Below the pieces are notes generated by a model. That model saw only the letters and a list, made by a program, of their open reading frames with translations, was not told the DNA's origin and made no database searches. The position numbers and the translations under genes were made by a program. Source: Streptomyces sp. MBT65 (lineage in GTDB: Bacteria; Actinomycetota; Actinomycetes; Streptomycetales; Streptomycetaceae). Taken from it: DNA of 36,343 bases. The stretch spans positions 528 to 36,870 of the forward strand of contig NZ_JAENRY010000144.1 of NCBI RefSeq assembly GCF_016612545.1, written 5' to 3'. Below, one piece after another: positions 1 through 8,561 of this stretch. Positions within the stretch are counted from its first letter, which is position 1, and every line of letters begins with the position of its first letter.

Positions 1-732
1 CTCTCCCTCACCGCCTGCAACGACAAGCTGGGAGTACAGGACGAGGGCGCGGCGAACTCGAACTCGTCCACGGTGGCGCCGGCGGGAACGGCCGGGGCGA
101 GGACGGGTGGGGCGAAGACGGGTGGGGCGGGGCAGACGAGCGGGTCCGCCGGGTCGAGCGGGTCGAGCGGGTCCGCCGGTTCCGCGGGGTCCACGTCGAG
201 GGGCGGCAAGACGAGCGGGGGCGCGGGCACGAACTCCGGCACGGGCTCGGGCACGAACTCGGGCTCGGGTTCTGGCACGAACTCCGGCTCGGACACGTCC
301 GCTAGCAGCGTCCCGTGCAGCGGCGCCAACACCAAGGTGACCGCACGGACGGTCAGCCGCCCCGTCAACCACATGCTGCTCACCGTCACCAACACCGGCT
401 CCAAGACCTGCGACCTCTACTACTACCCGGCCGTCAACTTCGGCGACGCCCAGTCCGTACCGCCGGTGATCGAGGACTCCCAGCCCCAGGCGGTGACCAC
501 CCTCACCCCGGGCGAGTCGGGCTACGCCGGCGTGGCCCTCTCCGGCGGCGACGACGGCAGCGGCACCAACGGCCGCACGGCGAAGTCCCTCTCCGTCTAC
601 TTCTTCGACCGCAACAACAACGGCATCAGCCCGGCGGCGACGCCGTCACTGCCGACGAAGGGCGTGTACGTGGACGACTCGCTGAAGGTGACGTACTGGC
701 TGTCGGAGGCGGGGGACGCGCTGACCTACTGA
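1..732 (+). CDS. DUF4232-type lipoprotein, 5' end outside window
   Basis: The reading frame is open from base 1 and ends with TGA at 730-732, so the start lies upstream of the window. The first six visible codons read L-S-L-T-A-C, a lipobox, so the cysteine at visible codon 6 is the likely lipidated residue and the signal peptide is cut off by the window edge. A linker of about 100 residues made almost only of Gly, Ser, Thr and Ala follows, including repeated GTNSGSGS-like units. The C-terminal part, from about visible residue 104, has two cysteines (VPCSG and KTCDLY) and the LTVTNTGSKTCDLY and LTPGESGYAGV patterns of the DUF4232 beta-sandwich domain found in secreted actinobacterial proteins. 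The role of the domain is unknown. The protein is probably tethered outside the membrane with the linker spanning the cell wall. A strong terminator follows the stop. Confidence 0.8.
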   Translation, partial: LSLTACNDKLGVQDEGAANSNSSTVAPAGTAGARTGGAKTGGAGQTSGSAGSSGSSGSAGSAGSTSRGGKTSGGAGTNSGTGSGTNSGSGSGTNSGSDTSASSVPCSGANTKVTARTVSRPVNHMLLTVTNTGSKTCDLYYYPAVNFGDAQSVPPVIEDSQPQAVTTLTPGESGYAGVALSGGDDGSGTNGRTAKSLSVYFFDRNNNGISPAATPSLPTKGVYVDDSLKVTYWLSEAGDALTY

Positions 733-739
733 GCGGCAG

Positions 740-768
740 GGGCCCGATCCTCGGTGAGGATCGGGCCC
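740..768. terminator. Bidirectional hairpin terminator
   Basis: A perfect 13-bp GC-rich stem (740-752 with 756-768) closes on a 3-nt loop. It lies between the stop codons of two convergent genes (732 and 780), so it can end transcription from both sides. No T-tract follows, as is common in Streptomyces. Confidence 0.85.
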
Positions 769-779
769 GAACCCTGTGA

Positions 780-3554
780 CTACCCTTCGGCAGAGGTCAG
801 TTCGGCCAGGAGAGCGGCCGTAGTGGTGGCCCCGGCCGCGCCGATGTCCCGCTGGATGCGCAGCGCCTCGCCCACCCGCTCACGGGCGGTCGCGAGATCG
901 CCCGCGGCCGCGGCGGCCCGGCCGAGCCCGAGCAGCGCGTCCGCCTCCTCCAGCGGACTGCCCAGCTCGCGGGCGATGCCCAGGGCGACCTCGTGCGCGG
1001 CCGAGGACTCCGCCGCCCTGTCCACGGACAACTCCAGTCGCCCCAGCGAGTTCTCGGTCGCGGCGAGACCAAGGCGGTCACCGAGCTTCCGGTACAGGTC
1101 ACTGGCGTCGCCCAGCTTCTGCCGTGCCTCGGTGGAGCGGCCGATGTCCGTCAGCAGATCGGCGAACTCCTTCAGCGCGCACGCCATCCCCAGTTCCTCA
1201 CCGATCTCGCGGTACAGGTCCAGCGACGTGGCGAAGGCGTCCGCTGCCTCCCCGTCCTTTCCGAGCTGGTGCAGCGCGGCGCCGTAGTCGATGAGCAGTT
1301 CGGCCTCCAGCGCACGGTCGGCGAGCCTGGCGGCCAACTTTCTTGCCGTGGCGAGGAGTTCGACGGATTCCTCGTACCGGCCCATCAGCCGCAGGACACT
1401 GCCGAGCTTGGTCGTCGTCTGCGCCTCGACGAGCGCGATGCCCAACTCCCGGGAGAGCGCGCGGGCTTGGCCGAGGGCGTCCTGGGCCTGGTCGTAACGG
1501 TCCATGAAGTACCAGGTGTTGCCGAGGTTCTTCAGTGCCGTGACGCGGCCGAGGGTGCTGTTCAGCTCCTCGTGGAGGGCGAGTGCCTCGGTGAGCTGCC
1601 GTTCGGCCTCGGGGTAGTCGTCCACCCAGTAGGCCAGGGTGCCGAGTTCGATCATCGCGTCCGCCACGCCCGCCCGGTCGCCCGCTGTGCGGCTCAGCTC
1701 CAGCGCCTGCCGGAACTGGTCCCGGGCGGTGTCGTTGCGGCCCGTCAGGAAGTGGATCGAGCCCAGCTCCAACAGGGCGGCGGCCCGGCCGAGTTGGTCG
1801 CCGGAGGCGGTGCGGGCGTCGAGCGCGGCCTTCGTGATCCGCTCGGCGGAGTCGAAGTCGCCGTGGTTGCGGCGGGCGGTGCCGAGTTCGAGCAGGGCGG
1901 TGGCCTCGGCGGCCCGGTCCTCCACCGCCCGTGCCGCCGTCACCGCGTCCTCGTGCAGTCGGGCGGCGACGTCCCACGGCCCGCTCAGCCGCAGATGCCG
2001 TGCCATGGCGGCGGTCAGCGCGACCACCCGGGGCGGGCTGTCCGAGGCGGTGCGCAGACAGGCGAGCAGGTTGCCGCGCTCCGCCGTGAGCCAGGCCAGC
2101 GCCGCCCCGCGGTCCGCGACCGGCGGCAACTCGCCGCCGTAGCAGGCTGGTTGGGCGGGTGCGCCCGGGTCCGCCGTGTCCCGCAGGAGGTGGTCGGCGT
2201 TGTGGGTGGCGTCCTGGAAGTAGTCGAGCAGCCGGTCCACCGCGGCCTGTCGCAGGGCCGGGTCCCGGTCCTCGTTCAGTCCGCGCAGATACTCGGCGAT
2301 CAGGTCGTGGAGTTCGTAGCGGCCCAGGATGTGCTCGTCCATCAGGTTGTCGTCGTACAGCGCCTCCAGTTGCCGTGTGGTCTCGCGCACGGTGCCGGTC
2401 GTGACGGCGGCGCCCGCGTACGCGTCCAGGTCCGGGCCCGGGTGCAGACCCACCAGGGTGAAGAAGTCCTGGCGGTCCGGGGGCAGTGCCCGGTACGACA
2501 GCTCGAAGGCGGCCGCCACCTCGACGTTGCGGACCCGCAGCACGGATAAGCGGTTCACCGCCTCGCGCATCTCGTTCACCAGATACTCGACGGTGAGCGC
2601 CTTCCGGTTCCTCATGCGCCCTCCGAGGATGTCGATGGCCAGCGGCAGATGCCCCGCCAGTTCCATCAGTTCGGCCACCGGGCTGCCCGGTGGCAGCGGG
2701 CGCTGGGCGCTCCGGCGGAACATGAGGTCCGCGTCCCCCGGCGAGAGCACGTCGAGGGCGATCGTCACCGCGTCCAGGCCGATCATCCGGTGCCTGCTGG
2801 TCACCAGGACCAGGGACGAGGGCGAACCCGGCAGCAGCGGGCGGACCTGCGCGTCGTCCAGCGCGTTGTCCAGGACCAGCAGCACCTTGCGGTCGGCCAG
2901 CCGGCTCCGCCACAGCTTCGCGCGCTCCTCCAGGCCGTTCGGCACCTGCTTCGACGACACCCCGATCGCGGACAGCAACTGCGCCAGGGCCTCCGTCGGC
3001 GGTACCGGCCGGTCGTCCCCCGAGTGGGCGTGCAGGTTCACGAAGAGCTGCCCGTCGGGAAACCTGCGGCTCAGTCGGTGGCCGACGTGCGTGACGAAGG
3101 CCGACTTCCCCACGCCCGGTTTGCCGTCCACCGCGCGCACGGCGATCACACCGCCGCCGGCCCGCGCGGCCCGCACCCCGTCGAGGACCGACTGGAGTTC
3201 GTGCTCCCGCCCGGTGAAGTGGGGTGTGTCCCGGGGCAGTTGATTGCCCGGTGGCACAAGGGCCGCGGCCTCGGTCGCCGCCGCGAGATCCTCCAAGGCG
3301 TCGAACAGGCCGAGCACATAGGCGCGTCGCCGGTCCGAGGCGTCCTTGGACAGGCCCATGACGCCCAGACAGTGCTCGACGTACTTCTCCACCACGGACC
3401 GGTCGACGGGGCGCTTCCACCGGCCGCGCTCGATCGCGGAGAGCGTGGCGTCCGATCTGCCGGTCGGCTTCTGCAGGTCGCCCTGCCGGAGCCCGGCCTC
3501 CTCGCGCAGGCGGGCGAGCTCCCGGCCCAGTACCTGTTTCTGCTGATCGGTCAC
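780..3554 (-). CDS. XRE-HTH / NB-ARC / TPR STAND regulator (AfsR-like)
   Basis: This 924-aa protein is a signal-transduction ATPase with numerous domains. Residues about 8-60 form an XRE helix-turn-helix (LRQGDLQ, SAIERGRW). FTGREHEL near residue 115 opens the NB-ARC ATPase, with Walker A GKPGVGKS at 144-151 and Walker B KVLLVLDN ending at D229-N230, followed by LVLVTSRHRM near residue 250. From about residue 560 to the end there are tandem TPR units rich in A-x-x-x-L-G-x-G patterns. The GTG start at 3554 has AGGAGG 7 nt upstream; an open frame extends to 3815 but lacks such a site. Family members act as ATP-switched regulators that oligomerise on a trigger; some control secondary metabolism and others act in conflict systems. 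Unlike AfsR it has no SARP DNA-binding domain. It is divergent from the glycosyltransferase gene at 3767. Confidence 0.85.
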   Translation of the reverse strand: MTDQQKQVLGRELARLREEAGLRQGDLQKPTGRSDATLSAIERGRWKRPVDRSVVEKYVEHCLGVMGLSKDASDRRRAYVLGLFDALEDLAAATEAAALVPPGNQLPRDTPHFTGREHELQSVLDGVRAARAGGGVIAVRAVDGKPGVGKSAFVTHVGHRLSRRFPDGQLFVNLHAHSGDDRPVPPTEALAQLLSAIGVSSKQVPNGLEERAKLWRSRLADRKVLLVLDNALDDAQVRPLLPGSPSSLVLVTSRHRMIGLDAVTIALDVLSPGDADLMFRRSAQRPLPPGSPVAELMELAGHLPLAIDILGGRMRNRKALTVEYLVNEMREAVNRLSVLRVRNVEVAAAFELSYRALPPDRQDFFTLVGLHPGPDLDAYAGAAVTTGTVRETTRQLEALYDDNLMDEHILGRYELHDLIAEYLRGLNEDRDPALRQAAVDRLLDYFQDATHNADHLLRDTADPGAPAQPACYGGELPPVADRGAALAWLTAERGNLLACLRTASDSPPRVVALTAAMARHLRLSGPWDVAARLHEDAVTAARAVEDRAAEATALLELGTARRNHGDFDSAERITKAALDARTASGDQLGRAAALLELGSIHFLTGRNDTARDQFRQALELSRTAGDRAGVADAMIELGTLAYWVDDYPEAERQLTEALALHEELNSTLGRVTALKNLGNTWYFMDRYDQAQDALGQARALSRELGIALVEAQTTTKLGSVLRLMGRYEESVELLATARKLAARLADRALEAELLIDYGAALHQLGKDGEAADAFATSLDLYREIGEELGMACALKEFADLLTDIGRSTEARQKLGDASDLYRKLGDRLGLAATENSLGRLELSVDRAAESSAAHEVALGIARELGSPLEEADALLGLGRAAAAAGDLATARERVGEALRIQRDIGAAGATTTAALLAELTSAEG

Positions 3555-3766
3555 GTCTTGGCCTCCTGTGGTGGCCCCGCTGCTGAATTCCAGCGGGGGA
3601 TGCGCCCGCTCACTCCGTTCACCTGCGAGAACGCCTGTCTCTTCGGCGGCGGTTCCAGCGTTCGGCCGCTGACGGCCTTCTGGAACCCACTCTGGGCTCG
3701 CACCGCGAACCAGCTCCGGGCCGCCCTGGCCCGGGGTACGGACAGGCAGCGAGAACGGCGACGAGC

Positions 3767-4999
3767 ATGACAGCGCAACCGCGTACCGAGCACGAGGAGC
3801 ACGTACCTCGCACACCGAGGTCGTATCTGCTGCTGTGCCCGATGTGGTCGCCGACCCGGGGCGGCGTGCCCGCGTTCAACCGCCTCGCCGCGACCGGGCT
3901 GGCGGAGATCGGGCACCGCGTCGCGTGCCTGGTGCTGAGCGCCACCGCCGAGGAGCACGAGGACGCGCGGCGCCGCGGTGTGACCCTGCTGACCGCCGAA
4001 TCGACCCCGGCCGGTCCGACCCTGCTGCTGCCCGCGTCCGCCGCCGTGGACTTCGGCGCCGAGGTGATCGTGGGCCACGACCGGTTCACCGGCTGCGAGG
4101 CCTGGGCCTACGCCCGCCGGCACGCCCCCGGCCTGCTGGTGTACATCGCGCACACCGTGCCCGCGGAGATCGAACGCTACAAGGACTCGGGCCGGGCCAC
4201 CTCGCGGATAGAGGAGCGGGAGCGGATCATCCGCCGGCTCGGCGCGGAGGCCGATGTCGTCGCCGCCGTAGGACCGCGGATCGCGCGCTGTACGGCCGAC
4301 CTGCTCGCGGCCGGGGACACCACGCGCGGCGGCGACGTCGTCCAGCTCGATCCGGGCATCACGCTGTCCGGCCCCGAGCCGAGGCGCCCGCTCGCCAAGC
4401 GGAATGTGCTGGTGCTCGGGCGCACCGAGGACATCGGGCTCAAGGGGCTGGACCTCGCGGCCCGCGCCGTCGCCGGCGTACCGGTCCTGGGCGGGCCGCC
4501 GTTGACCCTGCTGGTCCGGGGCGCCGCCGAGGCCGAGTGCGACGACCTGCACGGGACGCTGGTGGAGCTCTCCAGGCTGGCCCGGGAGCGCGTCGACGTC
4601 CGCCCCTACACCGTCGACCCGGCGGAACTCCGGCGCGACCTCGCCCGGTCCGCGCTGTGCGTGATGCCCTCCCGGGTCGAGGGCTTCGGCCTGGTGGTCC
4701 TGGAGGCGATCGGGGCGGGCACACCGGTGCTGGTCGGCGGGAGCAGCGGCGCGGCCGAGCTGCTCCGCGCCGAACTGGGGCACGCCGCCGAGCCGATGAT
4801 CGTGGAGATGTCCGACGACGAGGAGATCGACGTACGCCGCTGGAGCGACGCGATCGCCGGGGTGACCTCCGAGCTGGAGGACTCCTTCGCCTACGCCGAG
4901 GACGTACGGGCGCGGCTGGCGGGCCGGCTCGACTGGCGTAGGACCGCCCGCACGCTGGCCGAGGCCGTCGACCGCGCCGTGGAGCGGCGACGCGGATGA
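3767..4999 (+). CDS. GT4-family glycosyltransferase
   Basis: A 410-aa GT-B fold glycosyltransferase. The N-terminal half has MWSPTRGGVPAFNRLA, the glycine-rich acceptor loop of GT4 enzymes, and then GHRVACLVL. The C-terminal half has VLVLGRTEDIGLKGLD and the E-x7-E donor-binding motif within SRVEGFGLVVLEAI, followed by GTPVLVGGSSGAAEL. Such enzymes transfer a sugar from a nucleotide donor, probably in the cytoplasm; donor and acceptor cannot be read from sequence. The ATG at 3767 is the first good start after the 212-bp divergent gap to the NB-ARC gene, with only a weak purine-rich site. The next gene starts 48 bp downstream on the same strand, so the two may be co-transcribed. Its place beside an NB-ARC protein suggests a shared function, which is inference. 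Confidence 0.8.
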   Translation: MTAQPRTEHEEHVPRTPRSYLLLCPMWSPTRGGVPAFNRLAATGLAEIGHRVACLVLSATAEEHEDARRRGVTLLTAESTPAGPTLLLPASAAVDFGAEVIVGHDRFTGCEAWAYARRHAPGLLVYIAHTVPAEIERYKDSGRATSRIEERERIIRRLGAEADVVAAVGPRIARCTADLLAAGDTTRGGDVVQLDPGITLSGPEPRRPLAKRNVLVLGRTEDIGLKGLDLAARAVAGVPVLGGPPLTLLVRGAAEAECDDLHGTLVELSRLARERVDVRPYTVDPAELRRDLARSALCVMPSRVEGFGLVVLEAIGAGTPVLVGGSSGAAELLRAELGHAAEPMIVEMSDDEEIDVRRWSDAIAGVTSELEDSFAYAEDVRARLAGRLDWRRTARTLAEAVDRAVERRRG

Positions 5000-5047
5000 G
5001 CCGCCGCGGACACCGTGCCGTAGGGGCCTAATCCCTCGAACACGGGT

Positions 5048-5812
5048 ATGTACCCCTGCGTGGCCGACGCGCGGGGGGAGGCGGCGGAGATTCTGTCGGT
5101 AGTGGTCAACATCGCGGTCGGGCTGGTGACGAGTGTCATCAGCGGCTCTGGAGTCTGGTTGTGGCAACGCGGCAAACACGCCCGCGCGCTGCGGCGGAAG
5201 GCGGCGTTCTTCGGGCTGCGGCCGGGTGGCGAGTGCCTGATCGTGATGAACAACAAGTACGACCGTCCCGGCAGCGCCGCCCACAAGGACGTCCGGGCGA
5301 TGATCGAAGTGGCCACGCTGGCAGGGGAGTTCGGCTGCCAGGTGTCCGTGGAGTCGAGCGGCGACTTCCACGCGAGCAACGACAGCCGGACCGAGTTCTG
5401 CATCGGCGGCCCCTGGGGCGGCTCCAACATCCGCACCGGCGGCCATCTCGCGGCTCACCTTCCCGGGGTCGACTGGCGCCCCTTCGGCCCCGGCCCCGAC
5501 TCCAGTGCGATCGTGGTGGGAGACGACCACTTCCTCTGGGACCGGGGGAACGTGGAGTACGCGCTCGTCGCCAAGTTCACGCCTCCGGAGTCGGCCCGCC
5601 CGGTCCTGCTGGTCTGCGGCCAGAGTTCGTTGGCCAACCACGCCGCGATCCACTTCCTCAAACGCGCCCATCGGGAGCTGGCCGGAGCGGTCCCCTCGAT
5701 CGACCGGTTCTGCGTCGTCGTACGGATCTCGTCCATCGCCACCTACGGCTTCCAGCGGGCGAGCCTGGAACGCGACGTGTCCACCAAGGCCTTCGCCGTG
5801 CCCACCGGGTGA
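5048..5812 (+). CDS. Membrane-anchored protein of unknown function
   Basis: A 254-aa protein with one predicted membrane helix near residues 18-40 (VVVNIAVGLVTSVISGSGVW) followed by the basic stretch WQRGKHARALRRK, which suggests a cytoplasmic C-terminal domain by the positive-inside rule. That domain (about 55-254) alternates strands and helices (ECLIVMNNKYD, SSAIVVGDDHFLW, PVLLVCGQSSLANHAAIHFL) in a Rossmann-like pattern, with a GGPWGGSNIRTG loop. I do not recognise the family. The ATG at 5048 has no clear ribosome site; a GTG at 5060 is the alternative. It directly follows the glycosyltransferase gene and may share its transcript. A membrane tether plus a nucleotide- or ligand-binding-like fold would suit a sensor, but this is conjecture. 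Confidence 0.65.
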   Translation: MYPCVADARGEAAEILSVVVNIAVGLVTSVISGSGVWLWQRGKHARALRRKAAFFGLRPGGECLIVMNNKYDRPGSAAHKDVRAMIEVATLAGEFGCQVSVESSGDFHASNDSRTEFCIGGPWGGSNIRTGGHLAAHLPGVDWRPFGPGPDSSAIVVGDDHFLWDRGNVEYALVAKFTPPESARPVLLVCGQSSLANHAAIHFLKRAHRELAGAVPSIDRFCVVVRISSIATYGFQRASLERDVSTKAFAVPTG

Positions 5813-5827
5813 AATCCGTGCGTGGTG

Positions 5828-6247
5828 TCAGCCCGCCGTGACCTGGACCCGCGGGTCGGCCTCGGTGAACGCGTCGGAGACCTTGGTGATCAGCTTGCGG
5901 GCGTGCAGGCCGCCGCCGATGCCGTGGGGTGAGTAGAGCTCCACGGTACGGGTGGCTCCGCGGTCCCACACGTACATGTGTACGGCCGTCCCGTTGCCCT
6001 GGCCGCCCCCGCTGAACTTGGGCACGTACGCCCCCACCGTGAAGTCCGGCTGGTCGTCGTCCAGGCTGGCGAACGGGGAGTCGTTGGTCGGGGTGAAGTA
6101 CCCGCTCACATCGTTCCCCATCAGTTTCGCCGCCGCCCCGCCGAGCACCGAACCCACCCCGCGCGCTCCCGCCGCACCGATGCGGAACACCTCGGCGCAC
6201 TGCTTCACCGTGAGCGTGGTGGTCAACTGCGTCTGCTTGCTTCCCAT
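5828..6247 (-). CDS. Small protein of unknown function
   Basis: A 139-aa protein starting at ATG 6247, where MGSKQTQL is preceded by a GAGGTC ribosome site; a longer frame to 6391 lacks this support. The N-terminal third is helical and small-residue rich (CAEVFRIGAAGARGVGSVLGG); the C-terminal half (FTVGAYVPKF, VHMYVWDRGATRTVELYSP) looks beta-rich. There are no catalytic motifs, signal peptide or membrane helix that I can see. It is convergent with the gene ending at 5812, with only 15 bp between them. Function unknown. Confidence 0.6.
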   Translation of the reverse strand: MGSKQTQLTTTLTVKQCAEVFRIGAAGARGVGSVLGGAAAKLMGNDVSGYFTPTNDSPFASLDDDQPDFTVGAYVPKFSGGGQGNGTAVHMYVWDRGATRTVELYSPHGIGGGLHARKLITKVSDAFTEADPRVQVTAG

Positions 6248-6619
6248 GTACCGACCTCTGATCCGTGTGCGGCTCTCGACATCCCACCGCAGGAGGGTGA
6301 GTACGAAGGAGAGACGGCGGACACGGCCGCCACACCGCCACAGCGGAGGGAGACGGGATCTCCCCCGCCTCCCTCTCGCCCCCGGCACCACTGGCCCCGG
6401 CCCCCTCGCGACGCAACGAGCGTAGGACCGGCGCGGTCGCCGCGACCATCGTTGCCTGTTGCCAAGTCAAGTTGGCACCACGGGGGTTGTGGGGCGGATG
6501 CGGCGCGGTGCGGATGTCACTTGGGCGCGTGGTTCTCGTACGGTGGGTGGGGTGCGGTTGGGGTGGGGCGGTACGGCGATCGGCTCGGGCCGGCTCCGGT
6601 CGGCGTGCGGGTTGCCTGG
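6248..6619. other. Intergenic region, no supported gene
   Basis: A 372-bp stretch between two minus-strand genes. Frames on both strands are low-complexity and arginine- or glycine-rich without a ribosome site, so I call no gene. It should hold the promoter of the 5828-6247 gene. A G/T-rich run around 6515-6580 on the plus strand is the only notable composition feature. Confidence 0.5.
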
Positions 6620-7936
6620 TCAACTGGGCGTCACGCAGCCCGTGCAGCTCAGTGCGGCCGTCACCCTGGCGCGCAGTTCCCGCATCGCGGGTCGGGTGTG
6701 TCTGCGGCGCAGCGATATCGCGAGCTGCCGGAGCTGGGTCCGGACGGCGTCCGAGCACAGTCCTTCGGAGTCCTTCAACAGACCGTCCACCACCGGGACG
6801 ACGGCGTCCAGCTCGCCCGCGTCGGCGAGGCTCAGGGCGAGCCGGGCCGTGAACAGCGCTCGCATGCGAGCCGCCCGGTGCGGCAGTTGACCGAGACCGT
6901 CCCGGATCACCTCCGCCGCTTCGTCCGGTCTCCCGAGGTCGTACAGGCACCAGCCGCCGACCGGGCCGCCGAGCCGTACGGCGAGATCCGAGCCGATGAC
7001 CAGCGCGGGCGACCGTGACCGGGAGCCTTCGCTCGGCCTCGCGGCAGTGACGGTGATGGCGGCGGTGCCGGCGGTCGCGTCGAGCAGTTCGCCGGCCCGG
7101 TCCAGCGCCGCCGCGCACAACTTCCCCCGCCCCGCGAGTGCCAGGCCCTGCGCCTCCCGGAAGGCGGCCAGCGCGCGGATCCGCGGACTGCCGTGGCCGC
7201 GCCGCCCGGCCTCGGCGGCGTACTCGACGACGCTTTCGGCGTTCCCCTGGTACAGCGCCAGACCGGCCCGGCGGATCAGGGTGTGGTCCGCGAGGTCGTG
7301 TGCGCCCGCCTCCGTGGCCAGGGTCTCGGTGCGCCCGATCCACCGCTCGGCCTCCGTGTGGTTCCCGGACTCCTGCGCCATCCACCCGGCGAACTCGCAG
7401 TAAAAGGCGAGGAGTTCGAGGTACTGGTCGCGGGCGGCCGGGGTTCGAGCGGCCGGTGCCAACGACTCCAGCAGCGAGATCGCGCCACCGGCCTGCCGCA
7501 GCACGGGAGTTGGCGACACCCGCTGGGCCAGCCGGCGCAACTCGCCGAGGTGGCCGGTGAAGTGCGCGACGGACCGTACGTCCTCCCCGTCGTCCACGGC
7601 CGGTAACGCCACCGGACAGACAGCCGGGGCCGGCTGCCCGGAGCCAGGGGCGCCCTCGGTGCGCGGCGAACTCGGCACCGCACGAGGGGACTTGTCGGCG
7701 GCTGAGGTCGGGGCCGCCCGCGGCACGCGTGGCGCCAGCAGGTCGGCCAACTCACCATCGGCGCCCAGCGCCGTGTCGCACAGCCGGGCCAACTGCGGGC
7801 TCGGGGTGCGGTCCCCCGACTCCACCCGGCTGAGGTAGGACGGCGAGAAGTGCACCAGGTCGGACAGCCCCGACAGGGACAACCCGGCCCGAATTCGGTG
7901 CAGTTGGAGGGCATGACCGAAGCGGAGTGGCGGCAA
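6620..7936 (-). CDS. XRE-family regulator with C-terminal TPR-like helices
   Basis: A 438-aa protein. Residues about 5-60 are a clear XRE helix-turn-helix (LQLHRIRAGLSLSGLSD, FSPSYLSRVESG). A Pro/Ser/Ala linker occupies about 68-105. The rest is a solenoid of TPR-like helices (YLELLAFYCEFAGWMAQE, GNHTEAERWIGRTETLA, GWCLYDLGRPDEAAEVI) of the type that binds signals or partner proteins in Streptomyces XRE-TPR regulators. The start is TTG at 7936, chosen because AGGAG lies 7 nt upstream and HTH homology begins at once. A possible inverted-repeat operator sits 31-61 bp upstream of the start, consistent with self-regulation. The TIR gene lies upstream on the same strand, about 100 bp away. Confidence 0.8.
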   Translation of the reverse strand: MPPLRFGHALQLHRIRAGLSLSGLSDLVHFSPSYLSRVESGDRTPSPQLARLCDTALGADGELADLLAPRVPRAAPTSAADKSPRAVPSSPRTEGAPGSGQPAPAVCPVALPAVDDGEDVRSVAHFTGHLGELRRLAQRVSPTPVLRQAGGAISLLESLAPAARTPAARDQYLELLAFYCEFAGWMAQESGNHTEAERWIGRTETLATEAGAHDLADHTLIRRAGLALYQGNAESVVEYAAEAGRRGHGSPRIRALAAFREAQGLALAGRGKLCAAALDRAGELLDATAGTAAITVTAARPSEGSRSRSPALVIGSDLAVRLGGPVGGWCLYDLGRPDEAAEVIRDGLGQLPHRAARMRALFTARLALSLADAGELDAVVPVVDGLLKDSEGLCSDAVRTQLRQLAISLRRRHTRPAMRELRARVTAALSCTGCVTPS

Positions 7937-7966
7937 TGCGGTACTCCTGCCGAGAGCGGTGGGTCA

Positions 7967-7997
7967 GGACAATATCCGCCGAAGTGAATACTTGTCC
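7967..7997. promoter_or_regulatory. Candidate operator (inverted repeat GGACAA...TTGTCC)
   Basis: GGACAATAT at 7967-7975 and ATACTTGTCC at 7988-7997 form inverted arms (GGACAA/TTGTCC, with TAT/ATA offset by one base) in the promoter region of the XRE gene that starts at 7936. The position suits an XRE dimer. Only the symmetry supports it. Confidence 0.3.
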
Positions 7998-8038
7998 GCC
8001 GATTCCGGATGAACCCAGGTCGGCCGCACGGACCGCCG

Positions 8039-8539
8039 TCACCGCGCCGGTCGCCGCAGCAGCTCCGCCACCTCGTCGACCAGCCGCTCCAGATCGGCCG
8101 GGGCATACCTGTGGTGCAGCCGCAGGTACTGCTGCCCGCTCAACCGTGCGACGGCCGGGGGCAGTTGCTGCTCCTGCGGTAGGTTGGCGTTCAGCAGGAC
8201 CGGAACCACCCGCACCCCACTGTGAAACGCCTGGAGGATCTCGCGGCGCACCCAGTCGGCCGGATCGTGCAGGCGCGGCCTGCCGTGCGCGTCGACGGCG
8301 TCGAGCCAGCGCGGACCGATCACCGCCAGCAGGACCGAGGACTCCCGCACCGCGCCGAGGATGGCCTCCGCGAAGTCCTCGCCGGGGCGGATCGACCGAG
8401 AGGCCCGGAAGACCGCCTCGGGCCCGAACCGGGCACACAGCGCGGTGTCGATCAGAACCGCGCCGTACGGTTCGTCTCCGGTCCGGTAGTTGATGAAGAC
8501 ACGTGTCGGGGGTCGGCCGTTCGGTCGCCCCCGTTTCAT
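8039..8539 (-). CDS. TIR-domain protein, probable NAD-consuming effector
   Basis: A 166-aa stand-alone TIR domain. TRVFINYRTGDEP (12-24) is strand A with box 1, FRASRSIRPGEDF (44-56) is box 2, SSVLLAVIGPRWL follows, and DWVRREILQAF (95-105) places Glu100 where catalytic NADase TIRs such as SARM1 have their active glutamate (W-V-x-K/R-E-I). Downstream RVVPVLLN is the next core strand. Family knowledge: such TIRs cleave NAD+ or make cyclic ADP-ribose products, often as toxic effectors after phage sensing. The start at ATG 8539 is chosen because the upstream alternative at 8563 adds rare AGA and ACT codons and would overlap the start codon of the divergent gene. It is paired head-to-head with the large helical protein at 8562, a plausible sensor or regulator. 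No membrane helix is present. Confidence 0.85.
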   Translation of the reverse strand: MKRGRPNGRPPTRVFINYRTGDEPYGAVLIDTALCARFGPEAVFRASRSIRPGEDFAEAILGAVRESSVLLAVIGPRWLDAVDAHGRPRLHDPADWVRREILQAFHSGVRVVPVLLNANLPQEQQLPPAVARLSGQQYLRLHHRYAPADLERLVDEVAELLRRPAR

Positions 8540-8561
8540 CGAAGCCGGGGTGTCAGTTCTC

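Noticed and set aside
993..2549. Long plus-strand open frame of 518 codons opposite the NB-ARC gene
   Set aside because: It is antisense to a gene with clear HTH, Walker and TPR motifs; it is an artefact of high-GC third positions and has no recognisable domain.
3551..5671. Minus-strand open frame of 706 codons opposite the glycosyltransferase and membrane protein
   Set aside because: The plus-strand genes have family motifs and proper codon bias; the antisense frame is a GC shadow.
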